Assembly (NCBI RefSeq): GCF_003576645.1
Contig: NC_044920.1
Coordinates: 10,242,260-10,306,259 of the forward strand
Source: Ipomoea triloba
Taxonomy: Eukaryota; Streptophyta; Magnoliopsida; Solanales; Convolvulaceae
Length of the DNA: 64,000 nt
Direction of reading: 5' to 3'
A program made the translations under genes and the position numbers. Position 1 is the first letter of the stretch, and each line of letters starts with the position of its first letter. Shown piece by piece: positions 32,564 to 45,300 of the stretch. The notes beneath the pieces are model-generated. The model was given only the letters and a program-made list of their open reading frames with translations, was not told the origin of the DNA and ran no database searches.

Positions 32564-35139
32564 CTGTGTTGAGGTCTAAGTAGGAATCCTAGGGTTGAAT
32601 ACTTGAGACTCTAAGACTTGATCAGTAGAAACTAAGGTGGTTGAGAATCCTAGGATGTGTGAATTCTAGGACTCGCCGTGAGGATGCGTTTTAATTGTTT
32701 AAATTATTTGTGCTTTGTTAACCTTGTTGTTTGTAGCTGTTGTACCTTGCGGGCGCGCGTCTTCCCGGTAAGTTCTTAATCGTTATTACATAAGTTGCTT
32801 TGTTTTAGATTTGTTAAAGAGCCTGCTTTAGACTAAGAATAAGAAGTTAGTTGTCTATCAATGCGAAACAGTGGGTAACACCGTATGCGTCTAGACATTA
32901 AGATGAGCGGGTGACTCGTTGAAGATGACTAATCTACTCGTGACTTAAAGTCGTCAGCAGCAATCTACGTTCCCCGAGAATTGGCGTCTTCGCGCGTATA
33001 GCATCGTCTGCAAGGTCTTCTCCAACCTCAAGACTTGAAAAAGAAGTTTCGTGCAGCTGAAGTTCGGTGCAAGACAAAGAAAGCGACTGGAGCCCGAAGA
33101 CTGAAGACTCGAAGACCCTCGACTACGAGGGAACGGCAAGAGCAGAAGTTGACGCGCTAATAAAGAGTCAAGCCTCATCAAGAAGGAGCTTTCGGATCAG
33201 CGATGAAGAATATCGTGCGAGCTAAGCTTAGTAATGATGAAGCCTAAGGAATTATAATTAGAGGTCGTGATTCGCAGACCTTAAGATAGTCCTACCTACC
33301 TCTGAAGCGGCCACAAAGGAACAAGTTAGAGATTGCAACCTTGAAGGCAAAGAAGACTAAGACAAGTGGAAAGGAAAGCTTGGACCTTCGAGACCCCGAA
33401 GATAAGAAGAAACGCCTTACGAAAGTGGTATGTCCCCATGAAGTGAGAAGGGATTAAGAAGTGAATTAGGAAGTAAGGATCTCGGGTAGCCTATTCGGTA
33501 CGCCTTGAAGATGTTATCTTGTGCAAGAACTTGAAGAAATTAACCTCGGTGGCAAGAAAGAAATAAAGAGTAGCTAAGCTAGCTAGTAGAAGACCGAATC
33601 GTCAAAAGAGCAAGATCAACAGAAATGCACCTAAAGGCTAGCTCAATCCTTGGATTTTCCTAAGTGGAATTGCATTATGTACTAATGGATTCCCGTAGAA
33701 GACTTGCTGTTAAAGAAGAACAAGTCGGTTTATACTCAATTGGTCTATAAAGATCTCAAAGCTGGTGATCGCGTTGGACGCAAGATTAAAGTTGAGAGCT
33801 GCACTCCAACTAGCCCGGATGACCAACAAGAAGAACCATGGGAGATTGGAAAGACTAGTTGCTACATTCGCGCTACTAACCTGCAAGGATCACGAGATGG
33901 ATACTAAGACTTGATTGGACTGTTCTACACTAATGCCTACCAGTCAAGTAAACAAAGGACTCCCCATAAGATCTTGTGCGATCAAAAGAGTAAGAATTCT
34001 TGATGCTAAAACAAGTATAAGCAATGCATCGGCTTAGAACCTCGATGTTCCAAAGTACAAGGAAGATAAACTCAGTTTCTAAGATCACAGTTAATCATTG
34101 GCGAATCTCCTTTCAAGATCGGGCAATACCCTTCTAATTGATCCTACCCTTTTTACGAATCTCCCCGAGAATCCCTCGTTCTGTATCGATCGATCGTTAA
34201 TTGCGAGTTAATTGGGCAAGAATGTAGGGTGTATTGAAGAAGGATATTCGTGATTCATCGCCTTCAGTCTCTCTTGGAGTGATAAGGATGTGCGGGCCGT
34301 AGTTTCTTTTAGATTCGCATTGCGTGGGAAGCAAAGTCCAAAATCGCCAACCGGTCAAAGTGTCGGGATCAAATCGTCAAACCTAGGAAATCGCTTAGAG
34401 TTGAGAGACTCCTTATCCTTCTTAAAGCCGAATTCCTCTTTGTTCCTTGAAATTCCAACTATCCTCCTGTTGAGAGATCCCTCCTATCAATTCTAGACCT
34501 CATTGCTATCTTCCCTTGGAACTGAATTTCCTTTCTTTCCTTGGAAACTTGCATACTCTTTCATTGAGGCATCCCTTCTATCTATTTTATATCTCATTCT
34601 TAGCTCATTTCGAAACTAAATTTCTTTCTCTTCCTGAGAAAATTGCTTACCCTATCGTTGAAGAATCACTCCTGTCTTTCCAGACCGCATTCCTAAATCC
34701 TCTTGGGACCTAATTCCTTTCTTTTCCTTGGAAATTTGAATATCCTATCGTTGCAAAACCCTTTCGTTGTTCTCAAACCTCGACCATATCTTCTCTCAAA
34801 GCTGAGTTATTCTCTTTTCTTTAAGAGAACTCGATATTCCCTTGGTTGAGAAATCATTACTATCCTTCCAAACGTTGTTCTTGTTTGCCTCTTGAAATAA
34901 CTTGGTGCAAGGTGACAACCTTACTTCCTAAGTTGTGACCTTGATAACTCCTAATTCTATTCTTACTCGATGATCGTCCTTGAATCTTGAACCTTAAGCC
35001 TTTCATTCTCTTTCCTTGTTGGGTCAAAATTTTAAAAAATAAGCCTATACTATATAAATATTTTCTCTATAAGTGCTTTCGTACTAGTTTTAACTCTCTG
35101 TCTCCAAAACAATTTTTGAGCTTCGGGGACGAAGCTCCT
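32564..35139 (+). other. LARD non-coding interior
   Basis: No frame resembles a retroelement protein. About 34420-34780 holds a degenerate ~105-base repeat (words ttccttggaaattt, gttgagaaatcc, ttctagacctcatt recur). The GA-rich first half (32900-33950) could be remains of leader or gag sequence but has no recognisable domain. Confidence 0.6.
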
Positions 35140-35155
35140 TTTAAAGGGGGTAGAG
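35118..35155 (+). other. LARD hairpin and polypurine tract
   Basis: A hairpin gagcttc/gaagctc around ggggac is followed by ttttaaagggggtagag, the PPT, which abuts the LTR start tgtaatacccc at 35156. The ttcggggacgaa motif just before the PPT is, from memory, common in Tekay/Del elements. Confidence 0.75.
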
Positions 35156-38100
35156 TGTAATACCCCGCATTTCCCTAATTATTATTTTAAATAGAATTAT
35201 TTAAAATAAGTGGCTATTTTCTTATTAAAATGATTATGAATATAGTTATTTCATTATGGGCTTGGAATAATGTATTTTATATACATAACCCATTATTATG
35301 TCACTACCTATGGATATAGTTTATATTATATGATTGTCATAAAGCCCAATGATTTATATTTTGTAGAGTTGTCCTAAGCCCATAATTAAATGTATATATA
35401 TATATATATATTTGTCTTATAGATTGTGGTTGATACCCAACTATTCTAAAATAACCCAAACCCAAAGAGGAAACCTAACCTACTAAATATAGCTAGTGTA
35501 TTCACCATCAGCAGCCAAAATCCTCCTTTATCTCTGCCTCACGATCCTCTCTCTCTCATATCTCTCCTCTCTCGCTATATCTCTCGGATAAATCAGCAAC
35601 AACATCACCATGAACCATGAGCTTCCACCCTCCTCCTTCGACCTAGCTCCCTTGTCACACTCGGCAAGCTATCGTGACCAGTAACCCGTACTCCGGCATC
35701 AGCTTCTCCCTCTCGACGCGGCAGCAGTCAATGAAGGACTCCGACGAACTATGAGCAGAGAGCAGCTCCTCAACAGCGGTCTCTACGGCGGCGGCGACAT
35801 GAAGCTCTCGCAAGCTCTCCGATGACGATACGCGACGACGGTAGCGGAGCTCGTCGATGGTTATTCCTTCCTTTCCGCGACGAGCAAAGGGCAGAGCAGC
35901 GGCATAGACCACATCTCCGGCATCTGTTTCGCAATGTGGCCGGGCTCCTCTGTTTCTCGGCAAGCCAAAGCAGAGCGACGTGAGGGGGAAGGCTGGGCGG
36001 TGCAAGGCAGCGGTGTGGATTGGCGGTACGCGCCTCTCCGTTACGGCGTGAAGGTGGCAAGCAGCGACATTTCCTTCCAGTTCCTCCTCAGCAAGCAGCA
36101 ACGCTCCTCTTCTGCCTCCGGCGGCTTCGCAACGGCAATCCAGCTGCGGCAAGCCTTCTCTCTCTCCATCGTTGGTGGCTGGGTGTGCGTGTGAAGGGTG
36201 TTGGTGGGATTGTCGCATGGTATGGCAGAAGGAGATGAAGTGGCATGGTGGTACGGTGTCCATGTGTTAGGCTGGAAGGCGTGGGTTTGAATCCAGGATT
36301 GGCATAGGAATTAAGGTATTTGTCATCTCTAAGCTTTTATGATTATAGGGGTATTGATCATTGTTAATCACTAAGGTTATTATTAATTAATGATTAGATT
36401 ATTATGTTTTAATGCCTTAGTTGTCATTGATGGTCATATTACACAATTATTGTTTACATATGTTTATGATTCAATTGGCAATTAGTTATGGACCCCGAGT
36501 AAGGACGTTGATGGGTTAGCTAGGAATCCTAATGTCATTATGGATTAATTGATAGTAGCCAATAGTGATGGTATTAGACTTGGTTAATTCTCAGGTTCAA
36601 AAATTGTGGACTTGCTTTTGATATTGGATTAGTACGCTTCAAGAGGTAACCATCATGTCTCACTAATACCTATTTTACACTCTTGATCTATGTATAATAC
36701 TTGGTGTTTTGGAATCCTGTGGAAATTTTTTGGGTAAGCCTTTGTTTTTTATGATCCGTGATCTATTTTGATGGGTTAATGAACTTGTGTTCTTGATCAT
36801 TTGCATCTTGATGAGTATGAGCATTTATTGTTATGGATTCCATGTTTATTTGCATTCTAAAATGGGTAATCTAGACAATCTGTATTCTTGCATTCTGGAA
36901 TGAATATATTGCATTCTGATTCGAGTCTGGGAGTTGTGCGTTGAGGGTGCTCTTGCGGTGCATCCTAACAGTATAATGTGTCCCGTTGGGGTCTTCCGCA
37001 AGTGCGTGACTGGGAGTGTTGGCGGAGGGAGGTGTTCCGCCGGAGAGTTCTCGCCTCCTTGCGGAGGAGCGTGTCAGAATGGGCAGTTCCGCCACTGGGT
37101 TCCGCCAGTTCAATTGGCATTTTGGTACCAGTAGCTTGTTTTGTGATCTGTTGGTCTTATTGATTCATATTTGATTCTGGAACTTGTTTGGATATTTTGT
37201 TGAATATTTCACCTTGGTTCTTGAGTATTTATTCATGTCTTTTGATTCATTATCTTGATCTATTGGTTGGTTGAATCCTTGGTTATATTTTCTGAGTATA
37301 TGTTGTGTTCATGATCTAAGATGAACAGTGTTGGTGGATAATCTTTGGGGATTGAGTCTGAGGTTGGATGTGGAGTCGTGAATCTTTGAGTATCTTTTTG
37401 GATTGTTGAGGGTGAGCTAACTGTGGACAACATTTGCCTCTGTGTAACTAATTGTGGGCTTTTGTCTCTGTGGTAATGGGCATCATTTGCCTTTGTGGTT
37501 TGGGCTTTTGCCTCTGTGGGAATGGGCATCATTTGCCTTTGTGGTAATGGGCATCATTTGCCACTGTGGTAATGGGCATCATTTGCCTCTGTGGTTGGGC
37601 TTATTGCCCCTGTGGAACTAACTGTGGGCATCATTTGCCTCTGTGGTTGGGCTTTATGCCTCTGTGTACTAACTTTGGTTTGGTGGTTGGTATGAGGGAT
37701 GGTATTGTGGTTGGAAGGTATGATTTGGTGCTTATCTTTGGTATGCTGTTTGTTTGGTTCCTTATGGTTCTTTAGTTGAGTTGTATCTCAGTTGTTATCC
37801 GTTATTCCTTGATATATTGCGGTTTGGTGGTTTCTTTGTGAGTAATCTGTTGAGGTTATGATTCAGTTGGTATTTCGTTATAGACTTGTTGCCTTGTACA
37901 TTCATATTGGATATTGGTTTTACTTGGAGAGTCCTTGGTTTATGGCTTATTCAGCTTGTTGTTGTTGAGTCTCCGTTTTTACTAAAGAACAGTTCGTTGG
38001 TGTGTATATTCTATACGGGTGTGTAAACCTATTTACAAGCTTATTATATTACTAGTTTTATACGCGCATTGCGCGTATGGGTTAATGCCCAATGTTTATA

Positions 38101-39988
38101 TTTAAATAAATATTTGAAAGTATATCAATGTAAGATTATATAGGAGAAGTTTATACATGGGTAATTGAATGTCGAATTTTTTTATTTAAATATCTAACTC
38201 AAAGTATATGAATCCAAGATAATATAGAAAATTCATTATAATTATTACTAAAATAAATGTTTGCAACCTTGTAAAATCGATAGTCTAAATATTTGGTCTA
38301 AAAATGATAGTCTAAATAAATACTACTTTTCATTTGAATTTTTCTAAGTGTTCTTAAGTCTCTTTTGAGTAACATTGTCATTGTCTTCATCTTTACTATT
38401 TGTTCTCTTCCTTTTTGTTGGTAGCGTGTTATTTGCAATTCGGTTATTGTTGATAGCATAGATGACAATGTTATGCAATGAGATTATGATATATGAGCTA
38501 TGGACTTTCCTTTAGGTGTTCTGCTTGGGGTTCATTTGGTTTAACCATTATTGTTGAATAAGCTATTGTGGATAAAGAAATCCCTAGTTTAAGAAAAAAG
38601 ATTAAATAAATTAATAAAAATTTGAAAATTTAAAATATTATATATTCCAAAGATATTAAAAGGCAGTTTCTCGCTTCAATTTGCTGGTAATGGGTTATTT
38701 GAGTACTTTCATTGTTAACAAATTCCCCAAGTAGTTAATTTGATTGGTTTCAAACTGTTCTTTTTTATTTTTTTCATGGTAGTAAAGAAATACATATGTA
38801 TCATTTTTTGGTGTAACTACTAATTTATTTAATTCAATAAGCGTAAAATAGAGCGATTTCGCTTCAATTTGTTGGGTTATTTGAGTACTCTCTTTGTCAA
38901 CCAATCCCCAAGTAGTTAATATAATTAGCTTCAAATTATTTTAAAATTTTGTTTCACAATATTAATAAAATAGTTGGTAAATAAATATATAACATTATTT
39001 TGTACTATAACTTTGATATTTATTTACAAGATATTGTAAAAATAAGATAATGGACAATGTAATGAATATCAATTGATAAATTTGAATGTAAAGAATCTTT
39101 GCATGAGAGAAAATAAAGACAATATAACTAATGAAATTATTTCTCTTATTTAATTTAATTTTTTGATAATGAATAATTTTTTCAAATAAAGGTATTGTAG
39201 ACACATAATTCTAAATTAAAGAAATACATATGTACCATTTTTTGTTATACCTACTAATTTATTTAATTTAATAAGAGTAAATAGGGTGAGAAACTTAATT
39301 ATGTCAAATTTGATTGAGATGAGGTTCGAACCTAAGACCTTTCTTATAGAAATTAATGGGTAAGTTAAAAGTTAACGGAATATTAACGGAGAAGAGAATA
39401 TTTAACGGAAAACTTAACGGATAATCATAAAAGTAAGGTTAAATTAGGTAATCTCTATTAATAATATTAATCTGAATTATCTTAACCATCTATTTGATTA
39501 AATAATTCATCTGAACCATCCATTTGATTAAATAATTTGACCGCCATTTTTTCTACCCATTTTAGGCCTCTCTTTGGCTCTTATTAATATAGTAGATGTA
39601 TGTTCTCACGAGTGTGAGTGGTGGTTGCTTAGCATTCTTTTGCTAATGGTTTTCTACACGTTTTCCAGGTATGGAGTAGTTTAAGCCGAGAGCGCGCTAG
39701 AGCTATGTTATGCTTGCTTAGACTAGATGATGTTTTAGACTCCTTTCGGGCCTGTGTGCATTTGTTTTGGATCATGTATCTTGACTAGTTTTGTTACTGT
39801 TATGTTTTGAGGATTTTATGTTTTGTTTTTGGATAGCCTGTGCATCTAGGCTGTGTTTTACCTAGATGTGGCATGACACCCGATAAGTTTTAAATCGCTT
39901 CCGCTATAGTATGAGTAGTTGTTGAGATATGCAGCTTTTATGTTTAAGGTTTTAGCTATCTCAGCTTGTGAAAAGTTGGGGTGTTACA
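35156..39988 (+). repeat. LARD 3' LTR (3.3 kb without its Helitron)
   Basis: Starts tgtaataccccgcatttcc and ends gttggggtgttaca. It aligns with the 5' LTR through its length apart from small indels and the Helitron at 38052-39596. Its gcctctgtgg minisatellite (37430-37665) has more units than the 5' copy. Confidence 0.85.
38052..39596 (-). mobile_element. Non-autonomous Helitron, copy 2, in the LARD 3' LTR
   Basis: On the minus strand it runs from A/tctactattaat-type start (tctactatattaataagag) to the hairpin atacgcgc-aat-gcgcgtat, tttt-spaced, then ctag/T. The other LARD LTR has the uninterrupted site tatattatgtatg (A|T at 32157/32158), so the insertion is exactly between A and T with no target duplication, the signature of rolling-circle insertion. 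The 1545-bp element has no Rep/helicase and matches copy 1. Confidence 0.9.
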
Positions 39989-40101
39989 ATAAATCTTACC
40001 CGAAGTCCAACAATTCTTATGAACACTTATAATGGCACCCTAGTCATTGATAAGGAACCTAAGAGGCTAGATTTTTCCTTAACAAAAATCAGGGTATCAC
40101 A
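39989..40101 (-). mobile_element. LTR fragment (minus strand), right part
   Basis: On the minus strand it begins tgtgataccctgatttttg, an LTR-type 5' terminus. It may be the remainder of the LTR at 28766-29348 split by the LARD. It is followed by a microsatellite, so a target duplication cannot be read. Confidence 0.35.

Positions 40102-40151
<50 letters not shown>
40102..40151. repeat. (AAT)n microsatellite
   Basis: About 50 bases of AAT between the LTR remnant and the Tat LTR. Confidence 0.85.
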
Positions 40152-40152
<1 letters not shown>

Positions 40153-41023
40153 TGATGGGCGGTGAGAAATTAAATACTCAGAAGAAGAGGACAACCGATC
40201 TAGAATGACTCAACGTGGCAAGAGTAGGTTGAGAGAAGACCAACTATAAGGAGATGGCTTGGACATTGAGCGGGTTGACAGAAGTGAGGTCGACCGGCGT
40301 TCAGGGATGAATAAGAGTAAGAGATTACATGAAGAGTAGAAACTAGAGAGGGAAGACGTGGTCGGCCCAGAGGCGGAACGAGTTAGCCAATTGGAGGCCG
40401 ATCGACACTTATAGGTGAGTGACTGGAAGACATTACATGAGGAGGGGAGTCAGAGTCGGCTAGAGGGGTAGGTCGGCCGGCACTCATAGGTGAATGACTG
40501 GAAGAGATTACATGAGGGCAAGTGATGAGGAAGAAGAATACGAGGCCAAGGATTTTGATTTGAAGATGTCAGACTCACCGACTGTTGAGCAAGAACCATG
40601 ACGGATGCTAATAAGGAAAGATTAACCGTTAAGATAGGAAGGGCGGGCCCGAGTAAGCGGAAGAAGGAAAGTCAAAAGCTCGTCCCCAACGAGCCGAGTG
40701 AGAAGGCCTGGCAACCCAAGCAGGTGAGGCAAATTAAGAACCTTCTTAAAAGCGATGGAGATCAGGCGCGGATTTCATGGGAGAGATAAGGGAAGTAGAT
40801 CAAGAGCCTTTAGGAAGTTCAATCGAATGTAAGATGACAAGAAATCATGTGCATTTATGGTAGTTTAGGGTTTCCATGTAAAGATTAACCCCCTCCTTGT
40901 ATAAATAGGGGTATTGGACCTTGAAAAAGGTTAAGCAATTCTTAATAAAAGAAGGACTGAAACGCTGCTTCAATCATCCATGTGGCCCGCTGTTCGACCA
41001 TCCCGTGGTTGGTAAAACCAACA
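40153..41023 (+). mobile_element. Tat-type LTR
   Basis: Ends taaaaccaaca next to a Tat-type PBS (ctgacgccgttcgtgggga, 41024-41042), like the Tat 5' LTR at 21687. A TATA box tataaata (40900-40907) and aataaa (40944-40949) mark U3/R. A possible start is tgatgggcggtgag at 40153. The sequence shares cgaccggc and gtcggccgg words with region 1-2289. Confidence 0.6.
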
Positions 41024-41097
41024 CTGACGCCGTTCGTGGGGAACGATATAAAAGCTGTGTCGTTCTAACTGATTGAGAGTGACAAAAAGACGTAGCA

Positions 41098-41478
41098 ATG
41101 GTTTCAACTAGGAGTCGTCAAGGGAGAATCCAACGGCAAGTGCAAGTTAACGTAAGGGGCGACCAGATCGTTTCTAAGGGGCGAGAACTACGAGAGCTGC
41201 TGACTCGACCCAACTCTCGTGACTTACGAGGGTAACTTAGCCATCAAAATTCTTGTGAACAAGCCGAATCATGTGCGAGAAAATGTTCCAGTAGTTGAAG
41301 AGGGGCGAGTCGCAAGCGCGCCTTCGCCGCCTCCACCGCCTACGCGGGTTGTTCCTTGCCTTGCGGACGTCATGAATCGAAACATGGATTTATTCGAGCG
41401 CGAGTTAACAGCTCGAGTAGTGAGTGCTCCAGTAGGAGCAGCGGCCCAAGCTATGCCTCAGGTGCCTTAAGGGTCCCA
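41098..41478 (+). pseudogene. Tat gag N-terminal fragment
   Basis: The ATG at 41098 begins MVSTRSRQGRIQRQVQVNVR, parallel to the gag start of the minus-strand Tat element at 21615. A stop occurs by codon ~46; a second frame continues with a Pro-rich SAPSPPPPPTRVVP segment and FERELTARV. The fragment is replaced at 41479 by a CRM-type LTR piece. Confidence 0.55.
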
Positions 41479-41989
41479 AGTGCCACATATGATCCATTAA
41501 GAGTCCCTATTGGTCCCATTACAAGGTCCAAGACTAAACTCTTAAGACAATTTTACATTAGGTTTGTGCAACATTGGTGGAAAAGTCATGAAAATTCAAT
41601 AAGGAGTCCAAGTGATGATGGTGGATACTTAGACTACTTTACTTGCATTAAAGATGATTTGGAAGAGTCCAAAAATACCATCTAAGATGTCCAAATTCAT
41701 GGCTTTGCTTGGGAGGGTACAAAAGAGGTTGAAATAATTCACCAAAATCAGATTTTGAGGCACATGAACAAGCTTTGGCATATTAGGAAGACTATTGGTC
41801 TTTCCTAGACAAGTTATGACATTTAATCTCCTTGATAGTGATGTATTTTTACTATTGATGTCTTTTGATCTCCTTGATGTACTTTTACTATTGATGACAT
41901 TTGGAGTCCCCTAGCATGTGTATAAATAGGGTGTGTATTTCCTTTGATGAATCAAGTAATTTCAGAATCAATCAAAATTTCCTAAGTTT
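41479..41989 (+). mobile_element. CRM-like LTR fragment
   Basis: Nearly identical to 50039-50548, the first ~510 bp of the CRM-like LTR, including the LTR-encoded GPITRSKTKLLRQF frame (ends 41685) and the TATA region. It lacks the first ~18 bases and the U5 part, and joins Tekay gag at ttctttgca/gaatttg. There is no target duplication. Deletion, template switching or a misjoin could produce this. Confidence 0.75.
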
Positions 41990-41992
41990 TCT

Positions 41993-42313
41993 TTGCAGAA
42001 TTTGCAGCAATTGACCCAATTGACTCAAACTTTGGGAAATGCGCTTCTCAATAATCAACGGGGAGGGCCAGATGTGGCTAAGATCATAGCTGGGCATCGT
42101 CCGCCATTCTTCACTGGTAAGGAAGATCCACTAGTGTTAGAAGATTGGATAAGGACTTTCGACAAAATGTTTGAGGCTGTAGAATGTCCTGAAGAAAGGA
42201 GGGTGGAGATAGCTACATTCTATTTCCAGCAAGAAGCTGACAACTGGTGGAGTATGATGGGACCCATGTATCAACAACAAGGAGAATTTCAATGGACTGA
42301 CCTTAAAGCTTGA
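41993..42313 (+). pseudogene. Tekay gag, N-terminal piece with in-frame stop
   Basis: A 106-codon frame (AKIIAGHRPPFFTGKEDPLV, FYFQQEADNWWSMMG) is the start of the Ty3 gag capsid domain. It ends at tga 42311-42313 in the same frame as the long ORF that follows, so one nonsense change separates the two. Its own start is lost at the join with the LTR fragment. Confidence 0.8.
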
Positions 42314-45300
42314 ATGCGGGATCATTTTTATCCCGAGCATGTTAAGTCCGCTAAGTACGAGGAATTTCTACATCTACGTCAAGGGACGACATCTGTTCAG
42401 GACTACTATGCTAAGTATCTTGAGCTGGCACGATTTGCCCCTGCCTTAGCCCCGGATGAGCCAAGCAAGGCTAGGAAGTTTGTAAATGGATTAAATTTTG
42501 AGACTCAAAAAGCCGTTTGTGTGTTTGAGTGTCAGACACTTGGAGAGGCTTATAACCGGGCTGCCAAACATTATCGAGTCCAGCAGATGCAGAAGGAGGT
42601 TCGTGAGAAGGGTAAGAGGAAATTTGAAGGTAGTAGCAGAGGGGGAGAGAAGAACTCTAAGATGAGTCAAGGAGAGGCTATTCGGGATTACCAAAGAAGT
42701 GGGATTCCCAGACCTAGGAGGGATTTCCCAACTCAAAGTACAGGGATGACTAGTAGAGGATGGATGAAGGAGAGGCATTTCTACTGTAAAAGATGTGGGA
42801 AGGATCATCCCGGTGTCGATTGTATAGGGATGCCGGTAGAGTGCTTCAATTGTGGGAAGAAGGGCCATCGCTCATTTGAATGTCAAACTAGCAGGAGGGA
42901 AGGGTCATTCCGTCCTAGCCAGAGTCAAGAAAAGACCCAACAATCTGGAATACAAGTGAAGGCTAGGAATGGAGTGAACGTGGCAAATAGTAACACTGAG
43001 AGCACAAGCAAGGCACCAACTAGCAGGAGTGGACCCCAGCAAGGGAGGATCTTTGTGATGAGTAAAGCTCAGGCGGATGTGAGCGATGTGGTGGCAGGTA
43101 CTTTTCTGCTTCGTGATATACCTGCTTATGTATTATTTGACTCTGGAGCATCTCATTCTTTTATATCCTCAAGGTTTGTAGAGAAATTAAAGTTAGTACC
43201 TAGTTCCCAAGTACAATTTAAAGTGAACCTTGCATCGGGGAAGGTGGTGACCTGTAGTAATGTTTTTGAGAATATACCTATAAATATAGAAGGGGAAAGT
43301 TTCCCTTGTACCTTAATACAGTTTGGGTTAGACGACTTTGATATAATATTAGGGATGGATTGGTTAGGAAAATATAGGGCTAAGATCTTTTGTAGTCAAC
43401 AAAAAGTGGTACTGAGGAACCCAAAAGGAAAACGTGTGTCCTATAAGGGAGTTGCAAGTCGGCCCGAGGTGAGATTGGTATCTTTGGCCAAGATGAGAAA
43501 GTATGTGGAAAAAAGGTGTGAAGTATTCTTATGCATGGTGGAAGATTTGAATGTGGATAAGAAGGGAATTGAGCAAATCCCTGTCGTAAGGGAGTTTCCT
43601 GACATATTCCTCGAAGAGATTCCAGGCTTCCCTCCACAACGGGAAGTAGAGTTCACCATTGATCTAGTACCGGGCACTACTCCTATTTCAAAGACCCCAT
43701 ACCGAATGGCCCCAATAGAATTACAAGAATTGAAGGAGCAGCTTCAAGACTTGTTAGATAAGGGATACATTCGTCCGAGTGTATCGCCATGGGGAGCTCC
43801 AGTATTGTTCGTGAAAAAGAAGGACGGGGGGTTGCGACTCTGCATTGACTACCGTGAGTTGAACCGGGTGACTGTCAAGAATAAGTACCCACTCCCTCGG
43901 ATTGATGATCTGTTCGATCAATTAAAGGAGGCTGGTACTTTCTCAAAGATAGATTTGAGGTCGGGATATCATCAAGTGAGAGTGGCTGAGAAAGATATAT
44001 CTAAGACAGCCTTTCGGACAAGGTACGGCCACTATGAATTTACGGTGATGCCGTTTGGGTTAACAAACGCACCAGCAGTATTCATGGATCTCATGAATAG
44101 GGTGTTTAGACCTTACTTGGATGAGTTTGTCATTGTATTCATCGATGACATTTTAGTCTACTCCCGGAATCCGAAAGAACATGAGGATCATCTTCGGATC
44201 GTGTTGCAAACACTAAGGGAAAATCAATTATATGCCAAGTTGTCTAAGTGTGATTTTTGGAAGGATAGTGTGGCATTTCTAGGCCATATCGTGACTAAGG
44301 AAGGAATCTCGGTGGATCCAGCCAAAATTCAAGCTGTGATGAATTGGCCTACTCCTACGACAGTTACTGAGGTCCGAAGTTTTCTGGGATTAGCAGGGTA
44401 TTATCGAAGGTTTGTGCCAAATTTTTCTCGAATAGCCCAACCTATCACAAATCTCATGAGGAAGACTATTGTATTCCGTTGGGAAGAAAGTTGTGAGAAA
44501 GCTTTCCAAGAGTTAAAGGAAAAGTTAACCACTGCTCCTGTATTGATTCTACCATCAGGAACTGAGGGATTTGAAATATATAGTGATGCATCAAAGAAAG
44601 GTCTTGAGGGATTTGAAATATATAGTGATGCATCAAAGAAAGGTCTTGGGTGTGTACTAATGCAAAATGGGGCATCAAAGAAAGGTCTTGGGTGTGTACT
44701 AATGCAAAATGGGAGAGTGGTGGCATACGCATCATGTGTACTAATGCAAAATGGGAGAGTGGTGGCATACGCATCACGACAACTAAAGAAATATGAGGTG
44801 AATTATCCCACCCATGACTTGGAATTAGCGGCAGTTGTGTTTGCTTTAAAGATTTGGAGGCATTATCTTTATGGAGTGCAGTGTAAGATCTTCACGGACC
44901 ATAAGAGCTTAAAGTATATCTTTACTCAAAAAGAATTAAACATGAGGCAGAGGAGGTGGTTGGAATTCATTAAGGACTATGACTTGGTAATCCAGTATCA
45001 TGAAGGAAAGGCAAATGTAGTAGCAGATGCTTTGAGTAGGAAGACGAGTCATACTCTTAATACTATTTGGGTACTACCAGATGACTTATGCAAGGAATTT
45101 CAAAGACTAAATTTGGAGGTAAGAGAGCAAGGTGGGACCAAAGCTGAAATTGAGTTATACCACATGAGAATTATTCCCAACATGTTTGAAGAAATAAAGA
45201 AAGAACAACTTAAGGATCAAGAGTTGAACAAAGTAAAGGCTGAATTGGTTGATGGAAAGAAAGGACTATTTGTACTATACAATGACGGAAGCCTGCGCTA

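Larger units (their letters stand above)
29349..39988 (+). mobile_element. LARD-like non-autonomous Ty3 element
   Basis: Two large direct repeats (29349-32549 and 35156-39988, the second with a Helitron inside) flank a 2.6-kb interior with a Met-tRNA PBS at the start and a PPT at the end. No gag, protease, RT or integrase is encoded. Long LTRs and a non-coding interior define LARDs. The ttcggggacgaa hairpin before the PPT and LTR similarity to the Tekay LTR at 46909-49011 suggest that a Tekay/Del chromovirus supplies the proteins. Target duplication is not visible because the first ~30 bp of the 5' LTR are missing. Confidence 0.8.

Noticed and set aside
42491..42868. Minus-strand ORFs opposite gag-pol (also 43380-43677, 44466-44777, 45376-45687)
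   Set aside because: Shadows of the Tekay polyprotein on the other strand, without recognisable domains.
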